Below, one piece after another: positions 1-8,258 of a DNA stretch of 64,000 nucleotides. The DNA comes from Salinimicrobium sediminilitoris (lineage in GTDB: Bacteria; Bacteroidota; Bacteroidia; Flavobacteriales; Flavobacteriaceae): assembly GCF_020866905.1 (NCBI RefSeq), contig NZ_JAIVCC010000017.1:62001-126000 (forward strand), in the 5' to 3' direction. Made by a program: the position numbers and the translations under genes. The notes under the pieces were generated by a model. The model was given only the letters and a program-made list of their open reading frames with translations, was not told the origin of the DNA and made no database searches. How positions within the stretch are numbered: the stretch's first letter is position 1; every line of letters begins with the position of its first letter.

Positions 1-491
1 ATATAAACATCTTCATGGTCGACCCCGCCACCTTCCTGTTCAAAAGTCACTTTGATCTCGTGATATACTTTATTATCAATGGTATCCTGCCCCACAAGTT
101 CTTTGATCACCGCATCATCGTTCAAACCAAAAGGTAGCTGCACAAAATAATGCACAGCATTTACGCTTTCAGAATAAACCCCTTTTAAAGAGTCAGAGAG
201 TTTTACTTCTTTGTCTTTGTGATATCGGGTAAAGCCATCATTATTCAGCACATCATAATAGGTAGTACCGGTAGAATCGGTAATAGTTCGGGTGTATTCG
301 TATTTTCCGTTATTTCTTGCACTGGTGTATTTATTATTTCTGAAGGTGAACTCAATTTCAGCCTTTTTATACTTCTCACCTCCTGCTTTTTCAATTACTG
401 CGGAAATTATTTTGTCGGCTTCAGAAGCTGAAGGTTCATTGTTACAGGCAATCAGTGAGATCAGGAAAAGGAACAAAAAATATTTTTTCAT
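1..491 (-). CDS. DUF6503-type lipoprotein, 3' end outside window
   Basis: The reverse strand reads an open frame from the ATG at 491 to the window edge without a stop, so the C-terminus is missing. The first residues (MKKYFLFLFLISLIACNN) form a lipoprotein signal peptide with the lipobox Cys at residue 17, so the product should sit in the envelope as a lipoprotein. The mature part (SASEADKIISAVIEKAGGEKY, then AEIEFTFRNNKYTS) resembles the flavobacterial DUF6503 family, whose function is unknown. It is transcribed away from smpB, and a TATTTTTG box lies 20 bases upstream. The family call rests on remembered similarity. Confidence 0.75.
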   Translation of the reverse strand, partial: MKKYFLFLFLISLIACNNEPSASEADKIISAVIEKAGGEKYKKAEIEFTFRNNKYTSARNNGKYEYTRTITDSTGTTYYDVLNNDGFTRYHKDKEVKLSDSLKGVYSESVNAVHYFVQLPFGLNDDAVIKELVGQDTIDNKVYHEIKVTFEQEGGGVDHEDVY

Positions 492-511
492 ATCGGGGAA
501 TTGTATGAGAG

Positions 512-519
512 CAAAAATA
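512..519 (-). promoter_or_regulatory. -7 promoter box for the DUF6503 gene
   Basis: On the minus strand this reads TATTTTTG, a full match to the Bacteroidota -7 consensus TAnnTTTG, ending 20 bases before the start codon. No clear -33 TTG is seen at normal spacing. Confidence 0.4.
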
Positions 520-599
520 CCTATTCCCTTCCTGAAACTGAAATTAAACACCGGCTTTTAAGAATTCCCTAAAATCGCATGTATTTCGCGAAAGCTTGT

Positions 600-607
600 T
601 ACTTTTG
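600..607 (+). promoter_or_regulatory. -7 promoter box of smpB, leaderless spacing
   Basis: TACTTTTG matches TAnnTTTG. Only five bases (TTAAT) separate its last G from the smpB ATG, so transcription would begin at or next to the start codon. No good -33 TTG is present. Confidence 0.5.
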
Positions 608-612
608 TTAAT

Positions 613-1068
613 ATGAAGAACGACATCAATATTAAAAACCGGAAAGCGAAGTTTGAATACGAGATCCTTGACAAATATATTGCGGGGATAAAGTTAGCCG
701 GTACCGAAATTAAAGCTATTAGGGAAGGAAAAGCTTCCATAGCCGAAAGTTTCTGTGAGTTCTCCAATAGCGAATTGTTCGTGATCAATATGACGGTACA
801 GGAATATTCGCATGCCACCTACTTTAATCACGATCCAAAACATGCCCGTAAACTTCTCCTTAACCGTAAAGAGTTGAGAAAGCTGGAAAAGGAAGTGAAG
901 AATTCAGGACTAACCATTGTCCCTTTGCGCCTCTTTATCAATGACCGCGGACTCGCTAAACTGCAGATAGCTCTTGCAAAGGGTAAAAAACTCTACGACA
1001 AAAGAGAGGTGATCAAAGAACGGGAAAGCAAAAGGCGCCTGGATAGAATTCAAAAAGATTACAGGTAA
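613..1068 (+). CDS. smpB: SsrA-binding protein SmpB
   Basis: SmpB binds tmRNA and brings it to stalled ribosomes in trans-translation, a cytoplasmic rescue pathway. The 151-residue length is normal for the family. Typical blocks are the N-terminal NRKAKFEYEILDKYIAGI, the central GTEIKAIREGKASIAESF, HDPKHARKLLLNRKEL, and the basic C-terminal tail (KGKKLYDKREVIKERESKRR) that mimics an mRNA-tRNA helix. The ATG at 613 directly follows a TACTTTTG promoter box. A DUF5686 gene follows 15 bases after the stop. Confidence 0.96.
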   Translation: MKNDINIKNRKAKFEYEILDKYIAGIKLAGTEIKAIREGKASIAESFCEFSNSELFVINMTVQEYSHATYFNHDPKHARKLLLNRKELRKLEKEVKNSGLTIVPLRLFINDRGLAKLQIALAKGKKLYDKREVIKERESKRRLDRIQKDYR

Positions 1069-1083
1069 ATCAAAGAAAGACTC

Positions 1084-3567
1084 TTGAACAAACTTTACTT
1101 CCCCCTGTTGCTGTTTTTATGTTGCTTTTCGGGATGGGCTCAAATTACCGGAAAAGTCACCAATCAGGAAGGAACCTCCTTAGCTTACGTCAACATTTAT
1201 CTTGACGGCACCTTCTCTGGCACTACTTCAAACGAAAATGGCATTTATATTTTAGAGCTTTCTGAAACAGGAAATTATACTGTGGTTTTCCAATTCCTGG
1301 GTTATAAAACAGAGAAAAAATCTATTTCTGTTACCGCTCTGCCTTATACTCTCAATGCCCAACTTACCGAAGAATCAACCACCCTGGATGAAGTGATTGT
1401 AAATTCGGGAGACAATCCCGCCAATAAGATCATGAGAAATGCCATTGAAAAAAGGGATTTCCATAGATCAAAAATCCAGGAGTATACTGCCGATTTTTAT
1501 TCCCGCGGACTCTGGCGGATAAAAAATGCTCCGGAAAAGATCTTAGGTCAGGAAGTGGGAGATCTTGGCGGAGGCCTGGACTCTACCCGAAGCGGCGTGG
1601 TTTATTTGAGTGAAACTATTTCAGAAATAACTTATAAGGCTCCCAATGATTTTAAAGAGAAGATCATTGCTTCCAAAGTGAGCGGCAATGATAACGGGTT
1701 TAGCCTAAATAGTGCCCAGGAAGCTAATATTTCCTTTTACAACAATACCATTAGCCTCAATACAGAGTTGATCTCTCCGTTGGCCAATTATGCTTTTAAT
1801 TATTACAACTTCAAGCTGGAAGGGGTTTTCTATAATGACCGCGGAGATCTTGTAAATAAGATCCAGGTAACTCCAAAACGACCAAAAGACAAAGTTTTTA
1901 GTGGTTTCGTATACATTATAGAAGATAGCTGGCAACTTTATGGCGTGGAACTTAAGACCACAGGCGAGGCTATACAGGTGCCGCCTATAGAAGAACTGGT
2001 TTTTAGACAGAACTTCAATTTTTCTGAAAAAGAAGAACTTTGGGTGCCTATTTCCCAGACCATTGATTTTATCTTCAATATGTTTGGGATCAAAGGGGAT
2101 GGAAGGTTTACAGCTGCTTATACCAATTATGACTTTTCTCCCGGCCTGGACGAGAAGACCTTCACGAATGAAATCGTGTCTTTTGCTCCGGAAGCCAACA
2201 AAAAAGATTCCATCTTCTGGAGTAGTGTCCGGCCTGTCCCGCTTACCGAAGAGGAACAGAATGATTACATAAGGAAAGACAGCCTACAGGAATTAAGAGA
2301 ATCAAAGCCTTACCTCGATTCCCTGGACAATGTTCGGAACAAATTTGGTTTAGGTAATCTTATTACCGGTTATACCTACAGTAATTCTTACGAAAAATGG
2401 TCCATCAACATAGGCTCTCCTATTTTCAACACAAATATCAATACGGTACAGGGTTATAATTCTACCCTCGAAGCTTCTTTCAGGAAAAATACAGGAGAAT
2501 CTTTCGGCCAGTACTGGCGTATATTCAGCGAAGCAAGTTATGGTTTTAGCGAAGAGAAATTCCGGATTTCGGGAGGTTTCCAGCAAAAATTCAACAACAT
2601 TTCCAATCCTGTCTTGACCGTTTCAGGAGGAAGTGAAGTGAAACAGATCAATAGCCGTGAACCAATTTCGAAAACCTTAAACAGCATTACAACCACCTTC
2701 TTCGAAAGAAATTACCTGAAGCTTTACGAACTCGATTTTGCGAAAGTGTCTTATCAACAGGAGTTGCTCAATGGGTTTTCTGCCTTTTCAGCACTAAGCT
2801 ATGAAAATAGAAGTCCGCTCTATAACCACCGTGACAAAGCTTTTTTAATCGATTGGGATGAGCGGGAATTTACGTCCAATAATCCGCTGCAGCCAGATGA
2901 TGAAAATTCCGCTCCATTTGTGGAGCATAAGATCTTTAAAATTTCCCTGGCCGCAAAGATTGAATTTGCGCAAAAATATTTGAGTTACCCAAACGCCAAA
3001 TTCAACATCAAAAATGAAGATTATCCCAGTCTTACCATCAGGTATGACAAAGGTTTAGGCGCTAATATTCCGGAATATAATTTTGATCATTTGAGGCTCA
3101 ATTTGCGGCAGGAGTTCACGGTAGCTAATAAAGGGAAATTGGGTTACAGCATTACCGGCGGAACTTTTTTTGGTAATGAAGAAATTTCTTTTTTAGATTA
3201 CCGGCATTTTGACGGAAACCAAACAAGGATCGGCACTTCTTCCAATTACCTGGGGAAGTTTAATTTACTGCCTTACTACACTCTGAGCACCAATAAAAAT
3301 TATGTGGAAGGACATGTGGAACACAATTTTAAAGGTTATATCCTGGGAAGAGTTCCATTGATCAACCGTCTTAATTATAATTTGGTGATTGGCGCTCACG
3401 CTTTATCTACGGAAGGAATTGCACCTTATTCTGAATACTCTATCGGGCTGGACAATCTCGGCTTCGGAAAATTCCGGTTTTTAAGGTTAGACTACGTCGT
3501 TTCCCAACACCACGGAAACCATAAAGGAGCTTTTATATTCGGGTTAAAATTTCTGGAGATCTTCTAA
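1084..3567 (+). CDS. DUF5686 family outer-membrane protein with carboxypeptidase-regulatory-like domain
   Basis: An 827-residue envelope protein. Residues 1-20 are a signal peptide ending CFSGWAQ. Residues 20-110 form a carboxypeptidase-D-regulatory-like beta domain (ITGKVTNQEGTSLAYVNIYL, YTVVFQFLGYKTE), as found at the N-terminus of many SusC/TonB-linked proteins. The rest is rich in aromatic beta-strands, ends in hydrophobic Phe (FGLKFLEIF), and fits the DUF5686 family, a predicted outer-membrane barrel. The start is TTG at 1084. The gene follows smpB closely and may be co-transcribed. The precise role is unknown, and no TonB plug is seen. Confidence 0.85.
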   Translation: MNKLYFPLLLFLCCFSGWAQITGKVTNQEGTSLAYVNIYLDGTFSGTTSNENGIYILELSETGNYTVVFQFLGYKTEKKSISVTALPYTLNAQLTEESTTLDEVIVNSGDNPANKIMRNAIEKRDFHRSKIQEYTADFYSRGLWRIKNAPEKILGQEVGDLGGGLDSTRSGVVYLSETISEITYKAPNDFKEKIIASKVSGNDNGFSLNSAQEANISFYNNTISLNTELISPLANYAFNYYNFKLEGVFYNDRGDLVNKIQVTPKRPKDKVFSGFVYIIEDSWQLYGVELKTTGEAIQVPPIEELVFRQNFNFSEKEELWVPISQTIDFIFNMFGIKGDGRFTAAYTNYDFSPGLDEKTFTNEIVSFAPEANKKDSIFWSSVRPVPLTEEEQNDYIRKDSLQELRESKPYLDSLDNVRNKFGLGNLITGYTYSNSYEKWSINIGSPIFNTNINTVQGYNSTLEASFRKNTGESFGQYWRIFSEASYGFSEEKFRISGGFQQKFNNISNPVLTVSGGSEVKQINSREPISKTLNSITTTFFERNYLKLYELDFAKVSYQQELLNGFSAFSALSYENRSPLYNHRDKAFLIDWDEREFTSNNPLQPDDENSAPFVEHKIFKISLAAKIEFAQKYLSYPNAKFNIKNEDYPSLTIRYDKGLGANIPEYNFDHLRLNLRQEFTVANKGKLGYSITGGTFFGNEEISFLDYRHFDGNQTRIGTSSNYLGKFNLLPYYTLSTNKNYVEGHVEHNFKGYILGRVPLINRLNYNLVIGAHALSTEGIAPYSEYSIGLDNLGFGKFRFLRLDYVVSQHHGNHKGAFIFGLKFLEIF

Positions 3568-3627
3568 TCTTTGTCTGGTTGTCCTAAAAAGGTGAAATAC
3601 TGTCCACACTCCAACTTCTCTCGTTAT

Positions 3628-3660
3628 ACTGAACACTGAACACTGATCACTGACTACTAA
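3628..3660. repeat. 7-base tandem repeat (ACTGAAC type) at the pcm 3' end
   Basis: Four consecutive 7-base units are visible: ACTGAAC, ACTGAAC, ACTGATC, ACTGACT. They end in ACTAA. The CTA at 3657-3659 is the TAG stop codon of the minus-strand pcm gene. The same arrangement recurs at 24983-25042. Confidence 0.85.
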
Positions 3661-4301
3661 TTCCTGTCTTCCAGCAAAGGCACAAACCTGAAATTCCCGA
3701 ATTCAGTTTTTTCAAACTCGGTTTCAGATTTTCTTTCGAAAAGGGTCATTACCTGCGTGTCCTTTCCAACCGGGATCACCATTCTTCCTCCTACTTTTAA
3801 CTGACTAAGTAATGGCTTCGGAACAAAAGGAGCTCCCGCAGTAACGATTATCCTGTCAAAAGGGGCATAATCGGGCAGGCCTTTGTAGCCATCCCCAAAA
3901 GCCAGATATCGGGGGCGATATCCTATTTTAGAGAGGAAAAGCTTTGTTCTTTTAAAAAGTTCCTGCTGTCTTTCAATGCTGTAAACCCTTGCTCCAAGTT
4001 CACAGAGCACAGCAGTTTGATATCCACTGCCGGTACCAATTTCCAGCACCATATCTCCTTTGTTTACCTGCAGCACTTCAGTTTGAAAAGCGACCGTATA
4101 GGGTTGGGAGATAGTCTGGTCCGCAGCAATAGGAAACGCTTTGTCCTGGTAGGCATGATCTTCAAAACTACTGTCCATGAACAGGTGCCGTGGGATTTTT
4201 TTGATGGTATCAAGCACCTTTTCATCCTTAACGCCTTTGTTTTCCACAACCTTTGCCAGCTGCATTCTTTTTCCCTGATGTTTAAGCGTATCTTTTCGCA
4301 C
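3657..4301 (-). CDS. pcm: Protein-L-isoaspartate O-methyltransferase
   Basis: This enzyme uses S-adenosylmethionine to methylate abnormal isoaspartyl residues so aged proteins can be repaired. The SAM-binding motif VLEIGTGSGYQTAVL and the family block FPIGADQTISQPYTVA (here FPIAADQTISQPYTVAFQTE) are clear. PFDRIIVTAGAPFVPKPLL and GGRMVIPVG follow. I chose the GTG at 4301 (VRKDTLKHQGK), giving 214 residues. The open frame reaches back to 4382, but those extra 27 residues are unlike the family and lie upstream of a TAATTTTG promoter box. The stop codon lies within a 7-base repeat array. Confidence 0.93.
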   Translation of the reverse strand: MRKDTLKHQGKRMQLAKVVENKGVKDEKVLDTIKKIPRHLFMDSSFEDHAYQDKAFPIAADQTISQPYTVAFQTEVLQVNKGDMVLEIGTGSGYQTAVLCELGARVYSIERQQELFKRTKLFLSKIGYRPRYLAFGDGYKGLPDYAPFDRIIVTAGAPFVPKPLLSQLKVGGRMVIPVGKDTQVMTLFERKSETEFEKTEFGNFRFVPLLEDRN

Positions 4302-4321
4302 CCTATTTTGCTTTTGAAGGC

Positions 4322-4329
4322 CAAAATTA
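4322..4329 (-). promoter_or_regulatory. -7 promoter box of pcm
   Basis: On the minus strand this reads TAATTTTG, 20 bases before the GTG start at 4301. It supports that start over the longer open frame. No -33 TTG is evident. Confidence 0.4.
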
Positions 4330-4393
4330 CATAAAGAATACCTCAGGTTAAAGAAAAAATGGGAATGTCCTCTTTTATTCACCTGTAATTGGA

Positions 4394-4423
4394 TTGGCTT
4401 TAGTGCAAGAAATGTTATTTTTG
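4394..4423 (+). promoter_or_regulatory. Bacteroidota promoter of the Gfo/Idh gene
   Basis: TTG at 4394-4396, a 19-base spacer, then TATTTTTG at 4416-4423. This is a complete match to the TTG/TAnnTTTG pattern. The ATG at 4441 lies 17 bases further on. Confidence 0.65.
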
Positions 4424-4440
4424 TTGAAAACCTTTTTATT

Positions 4441-5403
4441 ATGCTAAAAGCCGGCGTCCTGGGTGCAGGACACTTAGGAAAAATTCATCTGCGTTTGCTG
4501 AAAGAATCTGAAAAATACGATCTGGTTGGTTTTTACGATATAGATGAAGAAAGTGGCCGCAAGGTAGAAGAAGAATTTGGATATAAATATTTCAACAATC
4601 TCGATGAGCTCATAGCTGCGGTCGATGTAGTTGATGTGGTTACTCCTACTCTTTCTCACTTTGAAGTGGGACAAAAAACCATCAAAGCAGGAAAGCACCT
4701 GTTCATAGAAAAGCCTATTACCAATACCGTAGAGGAAGCCGAACAGCTGGTGAAATTAGCCAGGGAGTACAAGGTCAAAGGCCAGGTAGGACATGTGGAA
4801 AGATTCAATCCGGCCTTCAAAGCCGTTTCAGATAAGATTGAAAACCCCATGTTTATTGAGGCGCATCGTCTGGCGGAATTTAATCCACGGGGAACCGATG
4901 TTCCGGTTGTGCTGGACCTTATGATCCACGATATAGATGCCATTCTTAGCGTGGTAAAATCTGAAGTTAAGGAGATCAAAGCCAACGGGGTTTCAGTCAT
5001 TAGTGATACTCCCGATATCGCCAACGCACGTATAGAATTCGAGAATGGCTGTGTGGCCAACCTCACTGCCAGCAGGATTTCTTTAAAAAATATGCGGAAG
5101 GCAAGATTCTTTCAGCGGGACGCCTATATTTCTGTAGACTTTCTGGAGAAAAAATGTGAGGTAGTGAAGATGAAAGATGCCCCCGAGGAACCTGGAGATT
5201 TTGATATGATCCTTCAGAATGCCGAAGGTTTGAAAAAGCAGATCTATTTTGACAATCCGCAGGTGAACCCAAATAATGCCATTTTAGACGAGCTAAATTC
5301 TTTTGCCGATGCTATTGAGAACAACACTACTCCAATTGTGAGTCTCGAGCAGGGAACGCAGGCTTTGCGTGTGGCAAAACAAATTATAAATTCATTTAAC
5401 TAA
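4441..5403 (+). CDS. Gfo/Idh/MocA family NAD(P)-dependent oxidoreductase
   Basis: A 320-residue cytoplasmic dehydrogenase. The N-terminal Rossmann fold has GVLGAGHLGKIHL (GxGxxG). EKPITNT holds the conserved Lys of the family, and GHVERFNPAF and LDLMIHDIDAIL belong to the C-terminal substrate domain. The substrate cannot be told; relatives act on sugars, inositol or biliverdin. The gene has its own promoter and is followed 8 bases later by a 3-hydroxyacyl-CoA dehydrogenase, so it probably leads a short operon running to yggS. Confidence 0.9.
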   Translation: MLKAGVLGAGHLGKIHLRLLKESEKYDLVGFYDIDEESGRKVEEEFGYKYFNNLDELIAAVDVVDVVTPTLSHFEVGQKTIKAGKHLFIEKPITNTVEEAEQLVKLAREYKVKGQVGHVERFNPAFKAVSDKIENPMFIEAHRLAEFNPRGTDVPVVLDLMIHDIDAILSVVKSEVKEIKANGVSVISDTPDIANARIEFENGCVANLTASRISLKNMRKARFFQRDAYISVDFLEKKCEVVKMKDAPEEPGDFDMILQNAEGLKKQIYFDNPQVNPNNAILDELNSFADAIENNTTPIVSLEQGTQALRVAKQIINSFN

Positions 5404-5411
5404 TACTTTCT

Positions 5412-6302
5412 ATGAAAAATATAGCAGTTATTGGTGCAGGAACTATGGGTAATGGAATTGCCCACACTTTCGCCCAATTCGGTTACAAAACAAATCTTAT
5501 TGATATTTCAGAAAAAAGCCTTGAAAAAGGTATGAACACTATCTCCGGCAACCTCGACCGCATGGTTTCAAAGGAGAAGATTTCTGAAGAAGACAAAAAA
5601 AATACACTCAACAACATCACCACTTTTACCCAAATCTCTGAAGGAGTAAAAAATGTGGATCTTGTCGTGGAAGCAGCTACAGAAAACGTGGATCTTAAAT
5701 TATCCATTTTTAAGCAGCTGGACGAGCTTTGCGCTGCCGATACTGTGTTGGCTTCCAATACCTCTTCGATCTCGATCACTAAGATCGCAGCTGCAGTATC
5801 TAATCCTGAAAGAGTTATAGGAATGCACTTTATGAATCCTGTGCCTGTGATGAAGCTGGTAGAGATCATTCGCGGTTACAGCACAAGCGACGAGGTCACT
5901 TCCAATATCATGGAGCTTTCAAAAAAGCTAAAAAAGGAACCTGTTGAAGTAAATGATTATCCCGGTTTTGTTGCCAACCGCATTCTTATGCCAATGATCA
6001 ACGAATCTATAGAAACTCTTTATAACGGAGTTGCGGGTGTTCAGGAGATTGACACGGTAATGAAATTGGGAATGGCACATCCTATGGGACCGCTACAACT
6101 TGCAGATTTCATTGGGCTGGATGTTTGTCTTTCTATCCTGGAGGTGATGTACAGCGGCTTTAAAAATCCAAAGTACGCTCCCTGTCCACTTCTTGTGAAT
6201 ATGGTACAGGCAGGAAAACTGGGAGTGAAATCGGGAGAAGGATTTTATGACTATTCCGAAAGCAGGAAAGCTGAAAAAGTTTCCCCACAATTTACCTCTT
6301 AA
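5412..6302 (+). CDS. 3-hydroxyacyl-CoA (3-hydroxybutyryl-CoA) dehydrogenase
   Basis: Catalyses NAD(P)-dependent interconversion of 3-hydroxyacyl-CoA and 3-oxoacyl-CoA in fatty acid or butyrate metabolism. The N-terminal NAD motif is IAVIGAGTMGNGIAHTFAQ. The block LASNTSSISI and the catalytic GMHFMNPVPVMKLVEII (His) are intact. DYPGFVANRILMPMINESI and the C-terminal domain GMAHPMGPLQLADFIGLD complete the fold. The 296 residues match short monofunctional members (Hbd/PaaH type). It sits between the oxidoreductase and a DUF1015 gene; neither partner fixes the pathway. Confidence 0.93.
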   Translation: MKNIAVIGAGTMGNGIAHTFAQFGYKTNLIDISEKSLEKGMNTISGNLDRMVSKEKISEEDKKNTLNNITTFTQISEGVKNVDLVVEAATENVDLKLSIFKQLDELCAADTVLASNTSSISITKIAAAVSNPERVIGMHFMNPVPVMKLVEIIRGYSTSDEVTSNIMELSKKLKKEPVEVNDYPGFVANRILMPMINESIETLYNGVAGVQEIDTVMKLGMAHPMGPLQLADFIGLDVCLSILEVMYSGFKNPKYAPCPLLVNMVQAGKLGVKSGEGFYDYSESRKAEKVSPQFTS

Positions 6303-6340
6303 AAAAGGTATTTTTCGAACCTATTTAATCTGAGCAGCAT

Positions 6341-7576
6341 TTGGCAAAAATAATTCCTTTTAAGGCAGTACGGCCGTCAAGGGATAAGGTGGGGCTTGTA
6401 GCTTCACGTCCCTACCAGGAATATTCGGTGGAAGAAGTAAGATTTCAGCTGGAACACAATCCCTTTTCTTTTCTTCATATCATCAATCCCGGTTATAAAT
6501 TTCAGAAAGAAATATCTGGAAGTGAGCGATTTCAGCTTGTAAAGAACCGCTACCTTGAGTTTAAGGAGGAAGAGGTTTTTATTCAGGATGGAAAGCCGGC
6601 ATATTACCTTTACAAGACTATTTCCCGGGAGCAGGTCTACTGCGGAATTATTGCTGCCACAAGTGTTGAAGATTATGAAAATAATGTAATTAGAAAGCAC
6701 GAGGATACTATTTCTCACCGGGAACAACTTTTTAAAGACTACCTTAAAACAGTAGGTTTTAATACCGAACCAGTGCTTCTCACCTACCCGGACAGCCCTG
6801 TGATCAATGAAATCACTACACAGGTAATGCAGGAAAGGCCGGAATATGAATTCTCCTCCCTCAACCGCGATATTCATTACATGTGGGTGGTGGATGATCC
6901 CGAAAGAACAGAGAAAATAAGGCAGGAGTTTGAGCGTATGAAATCTGTTTATATCGCCGATGGGCATCATAGAAGTGCCTCTTCCTGGTTACTGGCGAAA
7001 GAGTCACGGGAAAAGAATCCAAATCACACCGGAGAGGAACCTTATAATTTTTTCCTTAGCTATATGATCGCCGAAAGCAATCTTAGACTCTACGAGTTCA
7101 ACAGGCTGATACGCGATCTCAATGGGCTGGGGAAAGAGGAATTTTTAATTAAACTGGACGAATGGTTTCGCATAGAGAACCGTGGGACACAGTATTATAA
7201 ACCCTCCAAAAAACATCATTTTTCGATGTACCTGGATGGCGAATATTACTCACTTTACCTGCGCAAGACGAACTATGAATTCACAGACTCGTTGAGCGCA
7301 CTGGATCCTTACATCCTGTTCATCAAGATCCTCAAACCTATTTTAGGCATCGAAGATCTTAAAAATGACAACAGAATATCTTACCTTCCCGGGAGGAACG
7401 AAAGTTTTGACGTAAAGAAAGCGGTAGATGAAGGAGAATTTGCCGTTGGCTTCGGAATGTTGCCCCTCACTATTGAAGAGATCAAAGAAATCGCCGATGC
7501 AGGTCTCACTATGCCACCCAAAAGCACTTGTATTGAGCCAAAACTGAGAAGCGGTCTCACCGTTTACGAATTTTAG
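6341..7576 (+). CDS. DUF1015 family protein
   Basis: A 411-residue soluble protein of the DUF1015 family (uncharacterised; often annotated as a possible HTH regulator or SerC-linked protein). Recognisable blocks are the N-terminal IIPFKAVRPSRDKVGLVASR, NPFSFLHIINPGY, and the conserved YIADGHHRSASSW. The start is TTG at 6341. It lies 38 bases after the dehydrogenase and 6 bases before yggS, so it is probably in the same transcript. I infer no function. Confidence 0.88.
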   Translation: MAKIIPFKAVRPSRDKVGLVASRPYQEYSVEEVRFQLEHNPFSFLHIINPGYKFQKEISGSERFQLVKNRYLEFKEEEVFIQDGKPAYYLYKTISREQVYCGIIAATSVEDYENNVIRKHEDTISHREQLFKDYLKTVGFNTEPVLLTYPDSPVINEITTQVMQERPEYEFSSLNRDIHYMWVVDDPERTEKIRQEFERMKSVYIADGHHRSASSWLLAKESREKNPNHTGEEPYNFFLSYMIAESNLRLYEFNRLIRDLNGLGKEEFLIKLDEWFRIENRGTQYYKPSKKHHFSMYLDGEYYSLYLRKTNYEFTDSLSALDPYILFIKILKPILGIEDLKNDNRISYLPGRNESFDVKKAVDEGEFAVGFGMLPLTIEEIKEIADAGLTMPPKSTCIEPKLRSGLTVYEF

Positions 7577-7582
7577 AGATTT

Positions 7583-8242
7583 ATGAGGATTTCAGAAAAC
7601 ATAAAAAGAAAAAAAGCGGAAATACCGGAAGAGGTTACTCTTGTCGCTATTTCCAAAACCAAACCCGAAAGTGACATTTTGGAAGCCTATAATACCGGGC
7701 ACAGGGTCTTTGGAGAAAACAAGATCCAGGAAATGACAGAGAAGTGGGAACAACTTCCAAAGGATATTAAATGGCACATGGTTGGCCACGTGCAGCGCAA
7801 TAAGGTAAAATACATGGCCGAGTTTGTTGACCTCATCCACGCTGTTGATTCCCTGAAGCTGCTTAAGGAAATCGAAAAACAGGCCGAAAAATATAACCGC
7901 ACTATCCCCTGTCTTCTACAGATCAAAATAGCCGAAGAAGACACTAAATATGGAATAGATGTTGATGAAGCAAAAAGTATACTTCAGTCAGACGCTTACC
8001 GCAAGATGTCTCATGTTAAGATAGTTGGCTTGATGGGGATGGCGACCCTTACCGAGAAAGAAGAAAAAATTAGAAAGGAATTCAGCTTTTTAAAGACTAC
8101 TTTTGAAGAATTGAAATCCAGGTATGATTCCTTTACCACATTATCAATGGGAATGAGTGGCGACTACAAGATCGCCATTGAATGCGGCAGTACAATCATA
8201 AGAGTAGGAAGTTCAATATTTGGAGAAAGAAATTATAATTAA
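7583..8242 (+). CDS. YggS family pyridoxal phosphate homeostasis protein (PLPBP)
   Basis: A 219-residue PLP-binding protein that folds as a single alanine-racemase-like barrel and helps keep free PLP in balance; it is not known to be an enzyme. The PLP lysine lies in LVAISKTKPESDI. Other family blocks are VFGENKIQEMTEKWE, WHMVGHVQRNKVKYM, IHAVDSLKLL, GLMGMATL, LSMGMSGDYKIAIECGST and IRVGSSIFGER. It is the last of four tightly spaced plus-strand genes before the exonuclease fusion. Confidence 0.94.
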   Translation: MRISENIKRKKAEIPEEVTLVAISKTKPESDILEAYNTGHRVFGENKIQEMTEKWEQLPKDIKWHMVGHVQRNKVKYMAEFVDLIHAVDSLKLLKEIEKQAEKYNRTIPCLLQIKIAEEDTKYGIDVDEAKSILQSDAYRKMSHVKIVGLMGMATLTEKEEKIRKEFSFLKTTFEELKSRYDSFTTLSMGMSGDYKIAIECGSTIIRVGSSIFGERNYN

Positions 8243-8258
8243 CAGGGAGATTTAGCAT

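Noticed and set aside
4302-4382. N-terminal extension of pcm to the ATG at 4382
   Set aside because: The added residues are unlike the family and the likely promoter box (4322-4329) lies inside them.
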